64,000 nt of DNA from Carettochelys insculpta (lineage: Eukaryota > Chordata > Testudines > Carettochelyidae). The notes under the pieces were generated by a model, which ran no database searches, was not told the DNA's origin, and worked only from the letters and a program-made list of their open reading frames with translations. Made by a program: the position numbers and the translations under genes. Each line of letters begins with the position of its first letter. Position 1 is the stretch's first letter. The stretch lies in NCBI RefSeq assembly GCF_033958435.1, contig NC_134145.1:37475501-37539500 (forward strand), in the 5' to 3' direction. Below are positions 23,548 through 33,974 of the stretch, one piece after another.

Positions 23548-23814
23548 GGCCATTTCTGCACATGCCACTTTCTCCAAAAGCAGCATGCTAATAAACAGCC
23601 CGAAATATGCTAATGAGGTGCAAATGTAAATTCTTGGCGCCTCATCAGCATAAGATCCACATGATTTGGAGTCTGGAAGCGTGTCTTCCGGACTCCAAAT
23701 CATGTGACCTTATGCTAATGAGGCAGGGGAATTTACATCCGTGCCTCATTAGCATATTTCAGGCCATTTATTAGCATGCTGCTTTCGGAGAAAATGGCAT
23801 GTGCAGAAACAGCC
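23548..23814. mobile_element. Palindromic MITE nested at the edge of the Harbinger copy
   Basis: Left GGCCATTTCTGCACATGCCA and right TGGCATGTGCAGAAACAGCC are inverted ends of about 70 bp that include CAGCATGCTAATAAA and ATATGCTAATGAGG. The centre is a further hairpin, ATGATTTGGAGTCTGGAAG against CTTCCGGACTCCAAATCAT. Flanks AAG and AAA are near-matching. TTCCAGAAG-type motifs resume on both sides, so it appears to be inserted within Harbinger terminal sequence. Confidence 0.7.
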
Positions 23815-24102
23815 AAAGGGAATAATGCCATCTTCCGGAAGACTCTTCTGGAAGAAAGCATGTGTGGATGCTTGCAGACCACTTCTTCTGGAAGAAGCCA
23901 TCCACCAAAGCAGCTACCCGCTGGAGCCAGGAGACAATCTAGCAAGCCCCTGGGGGCTCTATGGTGCCTGTTTCCAGCATCAGTTAAAGCTGCAAGAACC
24001 TAGAAACCCTGGAGCAGGAAGCAGGAGCTGTGAGGCTGGCAGCACATGCTGGACTGCAGCACCCAGCCTCCTGCCACCCCAGACCTGATGCCCAGCAGGC
24101 GG

Positions 24103-25421
24103 ATGGCCAGCAGCACCCCCACAACTCCCCGTACCTCCCAGGGCAGCCCTGGGGAGTCAGATGGTGGCAGCCTGGAGGGGGAGCAGCCCCATAAGAAGAG
24201 AGCCCCTGCCTGGACAGAGCCAGAGCTGCGACACCTCCTCACACTCTGTCTTGAGGAAGATGTCCTGTGGGACACATCGGGGCACCAGCGAAATACCTCC
24301 ACCTTCATCCGACTGGCCACAGCCCTGGCCACTGGTGGCTATTCTGCCCAGATTGCAGACCAGATGTGGTGGAAGATCAAAGAACTATGCCAGGGATATG
24401 CATGGACCAGGGACAGCAGCCATTGCTCCAGGGCTGGCCCAGCCAGGTGTCCCTATAATATGGAGCTGTGGGACATCCTGGCAGGCTATGACACCTTGCC
24501 ACCATGCCACCTGGTGGACCCGGCAGCAATGGACCCCCTGCTGCACTGGAGGGGGAGGATGGATGCTGCTCCAAAGAGGCCGGGGAGGAGGGCAAGACCA
24601 CCCGCCAGCCCCAGGGACCTTTGGACGACTCCTCTTCCAAGGGGTCCGTGGTGATAGCCCTGGCCTTGGGGCCAAGCAGGTGGGCCACATCCAGCTGGGT
24701 ATTCCCGATACAAGGTCACACCAGGTAAGTGCATGGCACAGGGCATCCCCTGGCAGGGGCACATGCAGGCCCCCCACAATGCCCCTTTGATGTTCCACAC
24801 CTGAGTGCACCCCGGGGCCACAAGGAAGCTGCAGGGCACCCTGCACATCCCTCCCTGCCTGGGAGTCCCTGCACACACAGGTCTGTGCAGGGGGAAAAAC
24901 AGGATGCACAGCCACATCCAGCCTACCCATGCCCTGCCCAACTGAATTCTGCTTGTCTGGTGCCCTGTTTCTGGGTGGGACCCTTCACAGGTGGCAGCAT
25001 CCCTCAGGTGAGGGGCTGCCCAGGTCACCATGCCAGGGCCATGGGCCTGTGGCACAAGGGCCTCCTGGGTACAGTACATGGGGAAGTGCCCAGGAGGACC
25101 AGGGGACTGCCACATGGGGCTTGGTTGGGGCCCTAATCCCTCTTTCCCCCTTTGTCTTACAGCAGCTTCATCTCAGGGATGGGAGAAGTGCCAGAGGAGC
25201 CCAGGACCAGCTGGCAGCCTGCAGGCCAGAGGTGCTGGCAGTCCCCCAGGCAGGGTGTGACTCATACTAGCAGCTGCAACCCGGCAGGCATGGTGGATCC
25301 ACTACAGGAGCCTGGCGGAGGTGGCTGCAGCATACGCGGCCACTTCTGCCACCAAAATCATATGGCGGAAAGGCGGCTAGCCCTGGAGGTGGAGGACCTC
25401 CGGTGGTGCTGGGACACATAG
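24103..25421 (+). pseudogene. Harbinger Myb/SANT-like protein, decayed
   Basis: Begins MASSTPTTPRTSQGSPGES, parallel to MAAQQPPQRPQGTP in the intact copy at 44353. A Myb-like trihelix region follows with AWTEPELRHLLTL, RNTSTFIRLATALA and KIKELCQGYAWTRD; the third tryptophan-like position reads WW before KIKEL. A frameshift near 24490-24510 moves the rest of exon 1 into another frame (PLDDSSSKGS onward), up to a good donor CACACCAG|GTAAGTGC at about 24724. The acceptor TTTGTCTTACAG lies before 25163, and exon 2 ends at 25421 after the charged stretch ALEVEDLRWCWD. In this superfamily the protein partners the transposase. The copy is read as non-functional because of the frameshift, but its splice sites are preserved. 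Confidence 0.7.
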
Positions 25422-26036
25422 CGGGAGGGGTGGAGATGCTCTGACAGGTTTGCTGGGCCCTTGCAGCACTCCCCACTGCCCCCCGTAACCCCCTGTCCCC
25501 TTCTCCCACCCCCCAGTGCTCACCCTGCTGCCCCCCTTCCTCCCCTCCCACTGTCCCAACTGCCCCCCTTCTGCCTCCACCCCTCTCCTCCCATCCCCCC
25601 TTGCTGCCACCACCCCCCTGAAGCTCAAGCCATCCCCACCCCTGAGGTCCTAACTGCCCTTCTTCCCCGGGTTATTTGTGTGGCGGCCCTTCAAGACTTG
25701 GGAGCCTAGCCACAGCGGGCCCCATGGCAGGCCCCACAACCTGGGAACCATCCTCCCTGCTCGCCAACCAAGGACATGCCACTGGCTGCCCACTACCACC
25801 TCCCCATGCTCCCCGCCCCATTGGAGCCCCAATGGGAACCATGCATGTGGGGCAGGAGAGGCAGCCATGGGCACTGGGTCTCAGGGCCCTTCACCCCATC
25901 CCTTGAGTAGGGGCCCCTCCCCACCCATCCCCTTCCACACCTAGTTATAACCCTAGGAGTTATTACACTCCTGCTGCCCAGACACCCCGCTCTTGTAAAT
26001 AGTTGACCGCACTCCCTTGCATTATGTTGAAGCACT

Positions 26037-26043
26037 TTTATTG
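26037..26043 (-). terminator. Poly(A) signal of the decayed transposase
   Basis: TTTTATT on the plus strand gives AATAAAA on the minus strand, about 110 nt beyond the transposase stop codon at 26155. Confidence 0.5.
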
Positions 26044-26154
26044 TTTATATATACACATTACTCTAGTTAGTTATTTACATAATACAGTTTTGTTTGGCAC
26101 TCCTGTGTCCCTGGTCATTGTGGGGTAGAGGGGAACCTGTGTGGGGAGCCCAGT

Positions 26155-27365
26155 TCAGAGGTTCCTGCGGGTGAAGGCCTCCCGAAGAACCTCCCAGATG
26201 CAGACCCTGTTCCGATGGAGCTTCTGGTTGGGGGCCACAGGTGGCTGCTCACATTCCTGCAGTGGTGGGGCCAGCCCGCTTTGGTGCTGTGTCCTCTCAC
26301 GTGCCTTGATGAGGTTGTGGAGTGTGCAGCAGGCGACCACAAGCAGCAGGATGTTCTCCACCCCCAACATCGAGGCATGTGAGGAGGCATCTGAACCATA
26401 CCTTTAGGCACCCAAAGGCACACTCCACTGTGTCCTGGGTGCATCCCAGCCAGGTGTTGAAGAGCTCCTGGGATGGGGTCAGGTGCCCTGTGCAGGAGTG
26501 CAGCAGCCTTAGCTGCAGGGGGTACACTGGGTCAGCTACCAAGCCTTGTGGGATGGCGACATCACCAATAATGAGATCCCATTGACCGATGTATGTGCCT
26601 ACCTCCAGCTGGTGGCACACAGAGGAGTTCTGAAAGATGCAGGCATCATGTGCCCAGCCAGACCAGCTGACAAAGACATCAGTGAACCGGCCCAGAGCAT
26701 CCACCACTGCCTGGAGCATGATTCAGTGGTACCCCTTGCAGTTGACATATTGGCTGGTGCGGTGGGCCGGGGGCCAATGGGGATATGGGTACCATCCAAT
26801 GCCCCGAAGAACTGGGGGAAGCCAAGCTCCGTGAAGCTCACCATGGCTGTGTCGAGATCCCCAAGGCACATGAGCCGCCGCATGAGCTCATCATTGATAG
26901 CTCTTACAGCCTGCAGGGGACAGGGAGTGTGCACACCAATGGGTGTGCCCAGGGCCACCTTGGGCCAGTCCCCAGCTGTCCCTTCCCTCTCCCCGCCCCT
27001 CCTTCCCTATGGTCCCCCTGGCAGGGTGCCCCTCCAGGAGCAGGCTTGTGAGGGGGTGGAGTATCAGGGTCCCTTGTGGAATGCCCCCCTGGCCCCTATG
27101 TCCAGACCTCCCCCAGGTCCCCAAGTCTCCAGGGTCCCCATTGCCTGACACACACACACACACACCCTTGCTCCCTGAGGCAGTCTGGGACCCATCATGT
27201 GGCTTACCTCCAGTACAACGGCCCTGATGGTGGACTTGCCCACTCCAAATTGCTGCCCCACAGAGCGGTAGCTATCCAGGGTGGTCAACTTCCAGATAGC
27301 AATGGCTCAGTGCTTCTCCACTGGGAGGGCTGTCCATGTCCCCATGTCCTGGAGGCAAAGCAGGT
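26155..27365 (-). pseudogene. Harbinger DDE transposase, decayed and 5'-truncated
   Basis: Minus strand. Exon 1 is present only from about 27365, with LDSYRSVGQQFGVGKSTIRA matching the intact copy. Exon 2 begins before 26915 and reads AVRAINDELMRRLMCLGD, then FGALDGTHIPI with the first catalytic Asp. A frameshift near 26760 moves into LQAVVDALGRFTDVFVSWS, then VADPVYPL (second Asp) and VECAFGCLK (Glu). A further shift near 26340 leads to LLVVACCTLHNLIKARER and a stop at 26155. All three catalytic positions can still be read, but no single frame encodes them. A minus-strand AATAAA lies about 110 nt downstream. Confidence 0.8.
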
Positions 27366-27370
27366 GGCAC

Positions 27371-30300
27371 CGTCTGGCACAGATCTCTCTTTTGTCCCTT
27401 TTCTTTGCTTCATTGGATTTTTTTTTCGGTATTATAGCAGATTCTCATTAAAGGGAATAGCAATTTAGGACCCTGTGCCTTCAATAGTGATTTCTACATG
27501 GTGCAGTTGTGATTTTATTGTGCAATGTTATATTTTAATAGCCATCTGAAAATATTCTTAAATATTTCCTTGCACATTGCAATGACTCTTGTACCAGTAA
27601 CTAAAGATGTGGTCTCCATGAAGCACTATGTACTTCAGGGAAGCACAGTTGTAACAGAGCAAAATGCCTGGGGCAGCGACAGCCACAGGGAAGCAGAGGG
27701 AATCAGAATCTCTCTCTATCTGAAGAGGAGAAAAAAACATTCTTTTAAAGTGTGGACTTGCAAACACCTCACATAGCTACAGGCATAGTTAAAAGTGGGT
27801 CTGGGTCCCTGTTGTTTTATTTCTAAATTGTTCAGGGTTTTTTCCTATTCTGGGTTGTTTGTTTAGTTATTTATTTATGCTCCAAAGTACTTGTTTCTCT
27901 GGCAAAATAAGCCACATGACAGGCTCCATTTTTAGAATTATTAGCTATTTGATGATGTCTCCTTAGGTAGCTGAGCGAAAAAGCGACAAGAAAAGAGACA
28001 GAACATATCTGAGGGAAAAGAACCTCTGTGGGAGTTGATGAAAGAATGTGGAAAAACAGCAAGAACTGTGGCTAATGGAAGATTGCTAGTGCAGGTAGTG
28101 GGCTTATCTCTATGACAAATTGATGAAGAGTGACTAGGAAAACAATGTTGATTTAATGCTGGCAATTTGAAACATGGGCTGCACAGCTGTTTCAGACAGA
28201 AATACTAAGATAAATTCAGAAGCAACCTCTGCTCTGACAGATTAATAAAATACCAGAAATTCGTTGAGCTTCTTAGAGGAAGAGGTCACTGAAGAGCCCT
28301 AAAAATATGAGATGCTATTCATAAGAATAAAGGAAAAACTCACAACTGACAGTTATCAAGTAAATTCTTTAAATAGATAGCTTGGCTGTTTTGGCAGACA
28401 AGACAAAGTAAATATTAGAAGAAAACTAAAGACTCAAATATGTCCTGTTGAGACAAAACAAAAAGCATCAGAAAATCTGCCAGTGATAGAAACATGTTAC
28501 CTTCAAAATAGCCAAATTAACAAAGAGCTAAAATAGAAAAGATACAAATTGTTCTAATGCTGAAATTTAGAATTCATAAACTCATTAGAGTTTACAGGGA
28601 CATTAGCCAGTCACATGGAAAATACTCTGCACTGCGGAAATTAGGTAGGGAAAATCAGCCAGTCTGAATAGGTGTCAGCAAGTTCGTCATTGATTTAAAT
28701 GTCTCCTCTTTAATGTATGGCTGAATAAGGAGGTTCAAGTTCTCCAGAATAAGAAAGTTCCTACATCAGGGATGTCCAAACCATCATTCATGAGCCACAT
28801 GAGGCTCTTTTACCATTCATGTGTGGCTCTCAGAGGCCCCTACAGCCTCCCATTCTCCACCTATAAGACTGGGGAGAGGAGTCAGAATCTAGACCTTTGC
28901 CTTGAAGAGGATGTGGAGCACCTGCCCACTGGAGAGATGGAGCTCAGGGTTTCAGCCACATGCAGCACACCTGTGAGAACTTGGGGCTTCAGCAGAGGCA
29001 GAGTTAAAGCCCTGAGTCTTGACAAGCACCTCCCATGGGCATAGTGGCCAACTCCCTTATTCCACCCCTTCCCTCATGCTTTTCTCCCACCTCTGTCACA
29101 CCTCGTTCCCAAGCATGCAGTATTTCCCTGCTTCTTCCCTTCCTTTCCTCCTGGAACATCCTGAAAGATGCAGATGTGCTATCCTGCGGTGGGCGGGAGG
29201 TGCTGGGAGGGAAGGCATGGAATGAGACGGTCAGTGAAGTGAGAGGTAAGGGGTGGGGGGTTAGGTAGACAGGAGACTGAAGCACCTGCTAATTTTTCCC
29301 CAGAGCACTCACAGAGAGGGCACCTATGCCTGTGGGGCTGAAGACTCAAGACCCAGCAGATGTGCCTTGTTCTTAAACTTCCGAAGATTGTTGTATGCTT
29401 CTTGGAGGGTAGGTAAGTTTGGCCACCTCTGCCAAAGAGCTTCATAGTGTTTCAGCTGCCTCTGCATATCTGCCAGCTGCATCTTATGCAGTCCTTGTAG
29501 TCTGTGGTAATAAAACAATGATTCTACCATGCCATGAATAGATAATTTTGCATATTTTGCAACTCAGAAAAACTCTGCCTCTTAGCTGGGTTTCTGAGAA
29601 TAAGTCCATTTACCAAACATTGCTCCAACAACAAACAGTTCAGGATTCTCAGTAGGGCCTCAAGAAGTCAGTCTATTTTCACTGTGTATCCCAGAACGCA
29701 GAGAAAAACAAAGAGGATTGATCTGATGATCAGTCAGTCAAGAAGTTAGCTCTTTGTTGAAAGTCCATTGTTGCACAATCCCTAACTGGAAAAATAAAGT
29801 GATAGACAAAACAATAGGAGATCAGTTTGATTCCCTCTCCCTGCCCCCAAAAAGGGAAGTACTCTTATTCAGTGTGAAGGCCCAGTGATTAATTATTCAT
29901 GCCAATGCAGCTCTTGCTTACTTTCCCAGGGGTTACAGCAATGTCAAGTGAAAACATGTCAGCCTGCCAAGAGATGCCAATGATGTGGAATAATTCTTCT
30001 GGAGATGATACATTCACCCCCTCAGTTGATACCGATGATGAAACCACTCCTGTGTGGAGTACATTTGAAACTCCTACTACATTGCTTTACAGATAATCAC
30101 AAAAACCATATGTTTAATTTCAAGAAAATGAAAAATTAAATTGTTTTTTATAAATAGATATGAAATCAGTGTTTTATATTTAATTTATTATAGTTATGTT
30201 CAGCTTGCACCTGCTAAAACCAGCACTCTCTGGTCTGGCAACATCCCTCGTCTGGCAGGGCCAGGGATGCTCCTGGACCAGAGAGCTGGAGCAGGAGGGC

Positions 30301-30659
30301 AAGCAGCTAGTAGGTCCATGGGGAGCAGTGAGGCTGGGGTCAGAGTTGGCATCTCCCATCAGAGCACTGGCTTCCCTATGCAGCCCTGCAGAGGATTGGG
30401 ATTGGGGCTGGAGCAGTGGCTTCCCCCTGGTGCTGGGACTGGAGTGTCTGCATCCCCCAACAGCCCCATGGGGCTGGAGTGCTGGGACAGGGGCCAGTGG
30501 GCCAGATGTGGTAGCAAGCCATGGCTGGAGAGCCAGGGAGCGATGGCCAGAGGGCCAGAGAGGGGTGGCCAGGTACTGGGGTCATTAACATCCCCTGGTC
30601 CAGCAAAAGCCTATGTTTGGGACCAGGGAGGTGCAACATGTATTATCTAAACCTCTCAC
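27371..30659. other. Intergenic with unclassified repeats and one candidate exon
   Basis: Mostly AT-rich and featureless. About 28768-28860 (GGGATGTCCAAACCATCATT, GTGTGGCTCTCAGAGGC) resembles a dispersed hAT-like reptile repeat. About 30200-30650 is GC-rich and starts with ACCAGCACTCTCTGGTCTGG, a Tigger-like word. The overlapping long frames there (130-169 aa) are attributed to composition. The candidate exon near 29.4 kb is listed separately. Confidence 0.4.
29324..29514 (-). CDS. Possible terminal coding exon, product unknown
   Basis: On the minus strand, TTGTTTTATTACCACAG is a good splice acceptor ending at about 29515. It is followed by an open frame of about 63 codons to a TAG at 29324. 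The peptide has a coiled-coil feel: HKMQLADMQRQLKHYEALW, then WPNLPTLQEAYNNLRKFKN, then HLLGLESSAPQA. The heptad-like Leu/Met spacing, few stop-prone codons and balanced composition look more like an evolved protein than like chance. I do not recognise the family. No matching upstream exon is identified, so it could be a final exon, a retrocopy fragment or a coincidence. Confidence 0.3.
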
Positions 30660-30902
30660 CAATTGGCAAAACAAAAGAGCAGTCCTGTAGCACCTAACAA
30701 TATCATTTATTAGACAATGAGCTTTCGTGGCACAGACCCACTTCAGATCTGGAGAATTACTGATAACTGAGAAAAAGAACTGACAGGAAAAAAAAAACTG
30801 ATAGAAAAAATAAAAGAAAAAACCTGCAGAATTACCTAGATGGGGGAAGGGAAATTAATAGGGGAGGGTAAGAGAAAAAAAACTCTGCAAGTGACTATTC
30901 AG

Positions 30903-31659
30903 TTAAGTGGGATGCCTGCCATCGCTGTGAATATCAAAGGTGGGGATATTGTCCTTGTAATGCGTAAGATAATTGAGATCTTTATTGAGTCCATGCTGAT
31001 AAGTATCAAACTTGAAAATTAATTCCAATTCAGATATCTCCTTTTGTAAACTGGTGGTAAAATCTCTTTGTTTTAAAATATACAGCAGTAAGCTGTCAGT
31101 AGCATGTCCTGCCAAGTTGAAATGCTCACTTACCAGATTGTGTGTATTCAGAGTCCTAGGCTATGTCTACACTAGCCAAAAACTTCGAAATGGCCATGCA
31201 CATAGCCATTTCGAACTTTACTGATGAAGCACTGAAATACATATTCAGCGCCTCATTAGAATGCCGGCAGCCGTGGCACTTCAAATTTGATGCGGCTCAC
31301 CGCCGCGTGGCTCGTCCAGACAGGGATAGTTTTCGAAAGGACCCCAGCTACTTCAAAGTTCCTGTACTCCTATGAGCAGATAGGAATAAGGGGACTTCGA
31401 AGTAGCTGGGGTCCTTTCGAAAAGGAGCCCTGTCTGGATGAGCTGCGCGGCAGCGAGCCACATCAATTTCGAAGTGCCGCGGTCGCCCACGTTCTAATGA
31501 GATGCTGAATATGTATTTCAGCGCTTCATTAGTAAACTTCAAAATGGCCATTTGCATGGCCATTTCAAAGTTTTTGGCTAGTGTAGATGTGGCCCTAATG
31601 TCTGATTTGCATCCATTTAGTCCTTGGTGAAGTGATTGTCCAGTTTGTCCAATATACAT
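30903..31659 (-). pseudogene. GIY-YIG endonuclease tail of a Penelope-like element
   Basis: Minus strand, two blocks separated by the MITE at 31159-31594. The first (31659-31595) reads MYIGQTGQSLHQGLNGCKSD, matching the YIGQTGRSLxxRLNxH-SD core of PLE GIY-YIG domains; the usual catalytic Arg position reads His-Gln here. The second (about 31155-30903) reads HNLVSEHFNLAGHA, then LKQRDFTTSLQKEISELELI, then GLNKDLNYLTHY, matching the ExxFxLxGH and LNPGLNxDLxFLxHY signatures, and ends in a stop. In intact PLEs this domain nicks the target DNA next to the reverse transcriptase. The copy is a fragment, truncated at its N-terminal side and disrupted. Confidence 0.8.
31159..31594. mobile_element. Palindromic Harbinger-like MITE nested in the PLE
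   Basis: A 436-bp element with ends GGCTATGTCTACACTAGCCA and TGGCTAGTGTAGATGTGGCC, flanked by CTA at 31156-31158 and 31595-31597. It is an almost full-length inverted repeat: AAAAACTTCGAAATGGCCAT, CGCCTCATTAGAATG, GGACCCCAGCTACTTC and their mirror images. It splits the GIY-YIG frame of the PLE, so it arrived later. The 70-103 aa frames over it have no coding meaning. Confidence 0.85.
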
Positions 31660-31870
31660 GGCAGAGAGACACTGCTGGCAGAGTTCTTTTTCTATTAGTT
31701 CTTTTTCTCACGGGTATCAGTTATTCTCCAGATCTGAAGAAGTGGACCTGTCCCATGAACACTCTTCACCTAATAAATAATATTGTTAGTCTTTAAGGTG
31801 CTACAGGACTGCTTTTTTGTGTTGTGAAAATACAGACTAACATAGCTACCTCTCTGAAATCAATTGGCAA

Positions 31871-32257
31871 GACCAGAAGATTTTTGTAGAGTCCATTTCT
31901 GAGCGCTGTTTCAATAGTATAAGGATTTCTGATGTAACTCTACTTACTGCACAAACAAGGTAATTGTGTGTATGTGATAAAGGACTGGAATGTACTGCTC
32001 CAAACATATGTTCACTTTGTCTTATAGACTGGAGTCTATTTTGTTTATGCTGGTTTAATTAAAAAGGAGTATCCCCAATACGCAGATGCCATGTAGCTGT
32101 ATTTCTCTTGCACCATAGAACCTGCTGTTTCAGTTTTTTCTCTCGTGCAGTGCTTGCATTCTCAACCCGAGGGATTCATAAGACTAACTGGATGCAGGGA
32201 GTCCATATAGGTGTAGTCCTTTTCCTAGGTGCCATTAGAAGTAGTAAAAGGACAATC
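31871..32257. other. Intergenic, no gene seen
   Basis: A short AT-rich stretch between the PLE and the CR1 3' end, with nothing assignable. Confidence 0.4.
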
Positions 32258-32836
32258 ACAGAATCACAGGGCTGGAAGGGACCTCAGGAAGTCATCTAGT
32301 CCAGCCCCCTGCTTCAAGCAGGATCAACCCCTACTAAGTCATACTAGCCAGGACCTTGTCCAGCCGGGACTTAAAAACCTCAAGGGATGGAGAATCCACC
32401 ACCTCTCTAGGCAACACATTCCAATGCTTCACCACCCGCCTGGTGAAGTAGTTTTTCCTAATATCTAACCTACACCTTTTCCTCTTCAACTTCTGACCAT
32501 TAGTCCTTGTTCTGCCATCTGACACCACTGAGAACAGTTTCTCACCCTCCTTTTTAGGGCTCCCCTTCAGGAAGTTGAAGGCTGCTATTAAATCACCTCT
32601 AAGTCTTCTCTTCTGTAAACTAAACAGCCCAAATCCCTCAGCCTATCCTCATAGGTCTTGTGCTCCAGACCCTAAATCATTTTTGTTGCCCTTTGCTGAA
32701 CCTGCTCCAGCAAATCCACATCATTTTTATACTGGGGGGCCCAAAACTGAACACAATGTTCCAGATGTGTCCTCACCAGTGCCGAATAAAGAGGAATAAC
32801 AGCTTCTCTAGCTCTGCTCAAAATGCTCCTCCTAAT
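32258..32836 (-). pseudogene. CR1 LINE 3' end
   Basis: On the plus strand it starts with ATCACAGAATCACAGGGCTG, the inverted CR1 terminus, followed by GAAGGGACCTCAGGAAGTCA. The minus strand encodes the ORF2 C-terminus: [20 protein letters not shown] and [17 protein letters not shown] (32334-32528). The copy is better preserved than the others in the window. Its upstream half continues at 33975-34605, on the far side of a 1.13-kb insertion. Confidence 0.9.
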
Positions 32837-32841
32837 GCACC

Positions 32842-33974
32842 TGTAGTGAGCCGCTGTGGCCTCCCACTGACTCAGAGGCAGAGGAGGCCGCGCAGAGGCC
32901 CTGGTGGGCGGGCCTGGAGCCAGAACACTAGTGGCCTGCCCCTCAGAGGGCAGGGCCTAGAGCCAGAAGGGCCAAGGGCAGAGCTCAGGACCCATTAAAG
33001 GCTGGGACTCCAGGCGGGGAGGGAGCGCCTTCGCGGGCTCCTGGATGCCGGGGCAGAGAGCCCGCCGCCGCCCAGCCGGCCGGGAGGAGAAAGGCCCCAG
33101 CGGCCCAGACCAGCCAGGACAGCTGCGGATCCAGATGCCCCAGGGGACCTACCTGGAGTTCCCAGATCTGCCAGGACCGTCATGCTGGGGGAGGACCCCC
33201 TCCTTGGAGGAAACCCCAGGCCCAGCCAGACAGGCGGGGGCTAGCAACCACGAGGCCCCAGGAGTGGCCATCCCTGGAGTTCCAGTGGACCCCTGCAGCT
33301 CCCAGGCCCAGGATCGCCTCGGACCCACCGTGCTACCGCTGCCAGACTACCCCAACTATGTGGAGATGACCGACTGGCCGGAGCCCCCAAAGGTAGATGA
33401 TTTGGAGGGGGCCGACCCCTCGGGACACCCTGACCAGATGGACTGGGACCTTCCCCCAATGGAGGTGGAGGTAGGAAGTGGCCCGGGGAATGCTGCACCA
33501 GAACCCATGGCGGTGTGTTGCGGCCTGGATCCCCACCGCCGGGGTTGTGTGTAAGCGACCCACAGGGCCCTAGGCTGGGTTGCAGTGGTGTGGGAGGGCC
33601 TGTGACCCCCTCCCCCTCCCCGACGGGGTAAGCCCTCACTGGGCTTGTTCCCCAACCCTTGTGCTGTTGCCCCGCCCTGAACTGAGGGCTGGGCTTGTTC
33701 CTCAACCCTTGTGCTGTTGCCCCGCCCTGAACTGAGGGCTGGGCTTCCCAGGACAGCGGCTGTGACTGCAGTCCCATCCGGAGCTAAAGGCCGACCCTGG
33801 ACTGTTTGACTGGCCGTGGCCCCGCCCCAGCCTTTAAGGCGGGGGCCTCCAGCTGCAGATTGGCTGATCGCCTACTCTTAAAGGGGACAAAGCCCTGGGA
33901 TGGCTAGACCCAGGGCAAGCGGTAGGGGCCTGCGCCACCCAGAGGGTCACGGCCATAGCACCCGGGTGCCTAAA
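32842..33974. mobile_element. GC-rich insertion in CR1, possible LTR-element piece
   Basis: A 1133-bp block, much richer in GC than its host, interrupts one CR1 copy and is flanked by the 5-bp repeat GCACC at 32837-32841 and 33975-33979. A 5-bp duplication fits integrase-type LTR elements. It contains a 50-bp tandem duplication and a proline-rich open frame at 33045-33554 (169 codons, no domain I recognise). The edges do not read as a clean TG...CA pair, and no gag, pol or envelope signature is seen. It may be a solo LTR, a partial LTR element or another non-autonomous insert. Confidence 0.5.
33641..33740. repeat. Two tandem copies of a 50-bp unit
   Basis: GGGCTTGTTCCCCAACCC begins a 50-bp unit at 33641 that is repeated from 33691 to 33740 with one visible difference (CCCCAA/CCTCAA). 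A third partial copy, GGGCTTCCCA, follows. Recent slippage or an LTR-internal duplication is likely. Confidence 0.9.

Larger units (their letters stand above)
23440..27370. mobile_element. Truncated, decayed Harbinger element (third lineage)
   Basis: A Myb/SANT-like pseudogene (plus strand, left) and a DDE transposase pseudogene (minus strand, right) face each other, as in the complete element at 40185-44779, but nucleotide similarity is much lower. The left flank carries repeated CTTCCAGAAG/CTTCTGGAAG motifs instead of TTCGAA repeats, so it is a distinct family. The right end is lost: homology stops at about 27370 within transposase exon 1. The left edge is uncertain because a MITE lies at 23548-23814 and a Harbinger derivative ends at 23437. 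Confidence 0.7.
30670..31860 (-). mobile_element. Penelope-like retroelement, 3' part
   Basis: Flanked by a 10-bp duplication, caattggcaa, at 30660-30669 and 31861-31870. The left end is AACAAAAGAGCAGTCCTGTAG with AGCTTTCGTGGCACAGACC. The right end carries the inverted counterpart GGTGCTACAGGACTGC followed by the tail CAGACTAACATAGCTACCTC. These terminal blocks are the same as in the small fold-back insertions of this window. The body encodes, on the minus strand, the end of a GIY-YIG endonuclease, which defines Penelope-like elements. It is 5'-truncated, so the reverse transcriptase is absent, and it is interrupted by a 436-bp MITE. Confidence 0.8.

Noticed and set aside
24385..25115. Minus-strand frames of 181-209 aa over the decayed Myb gene
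   Set aside because: They are antisense shadows. The plus strand carries the Myb motifs and splice sites.
30141..30650. 169-aa frame rich in Gly and Trp
   Set aside because: It lies in a GC-rich repeat that opens with a Tigger-like word. Other frames over the same bases are equally open.
33241..33777. 178-aa minus-strand frame
   Set aside because: It partly reads the 50-bp tandem duplication twice and lies opposite another frame within the GC-rich insertion. No protein signature.
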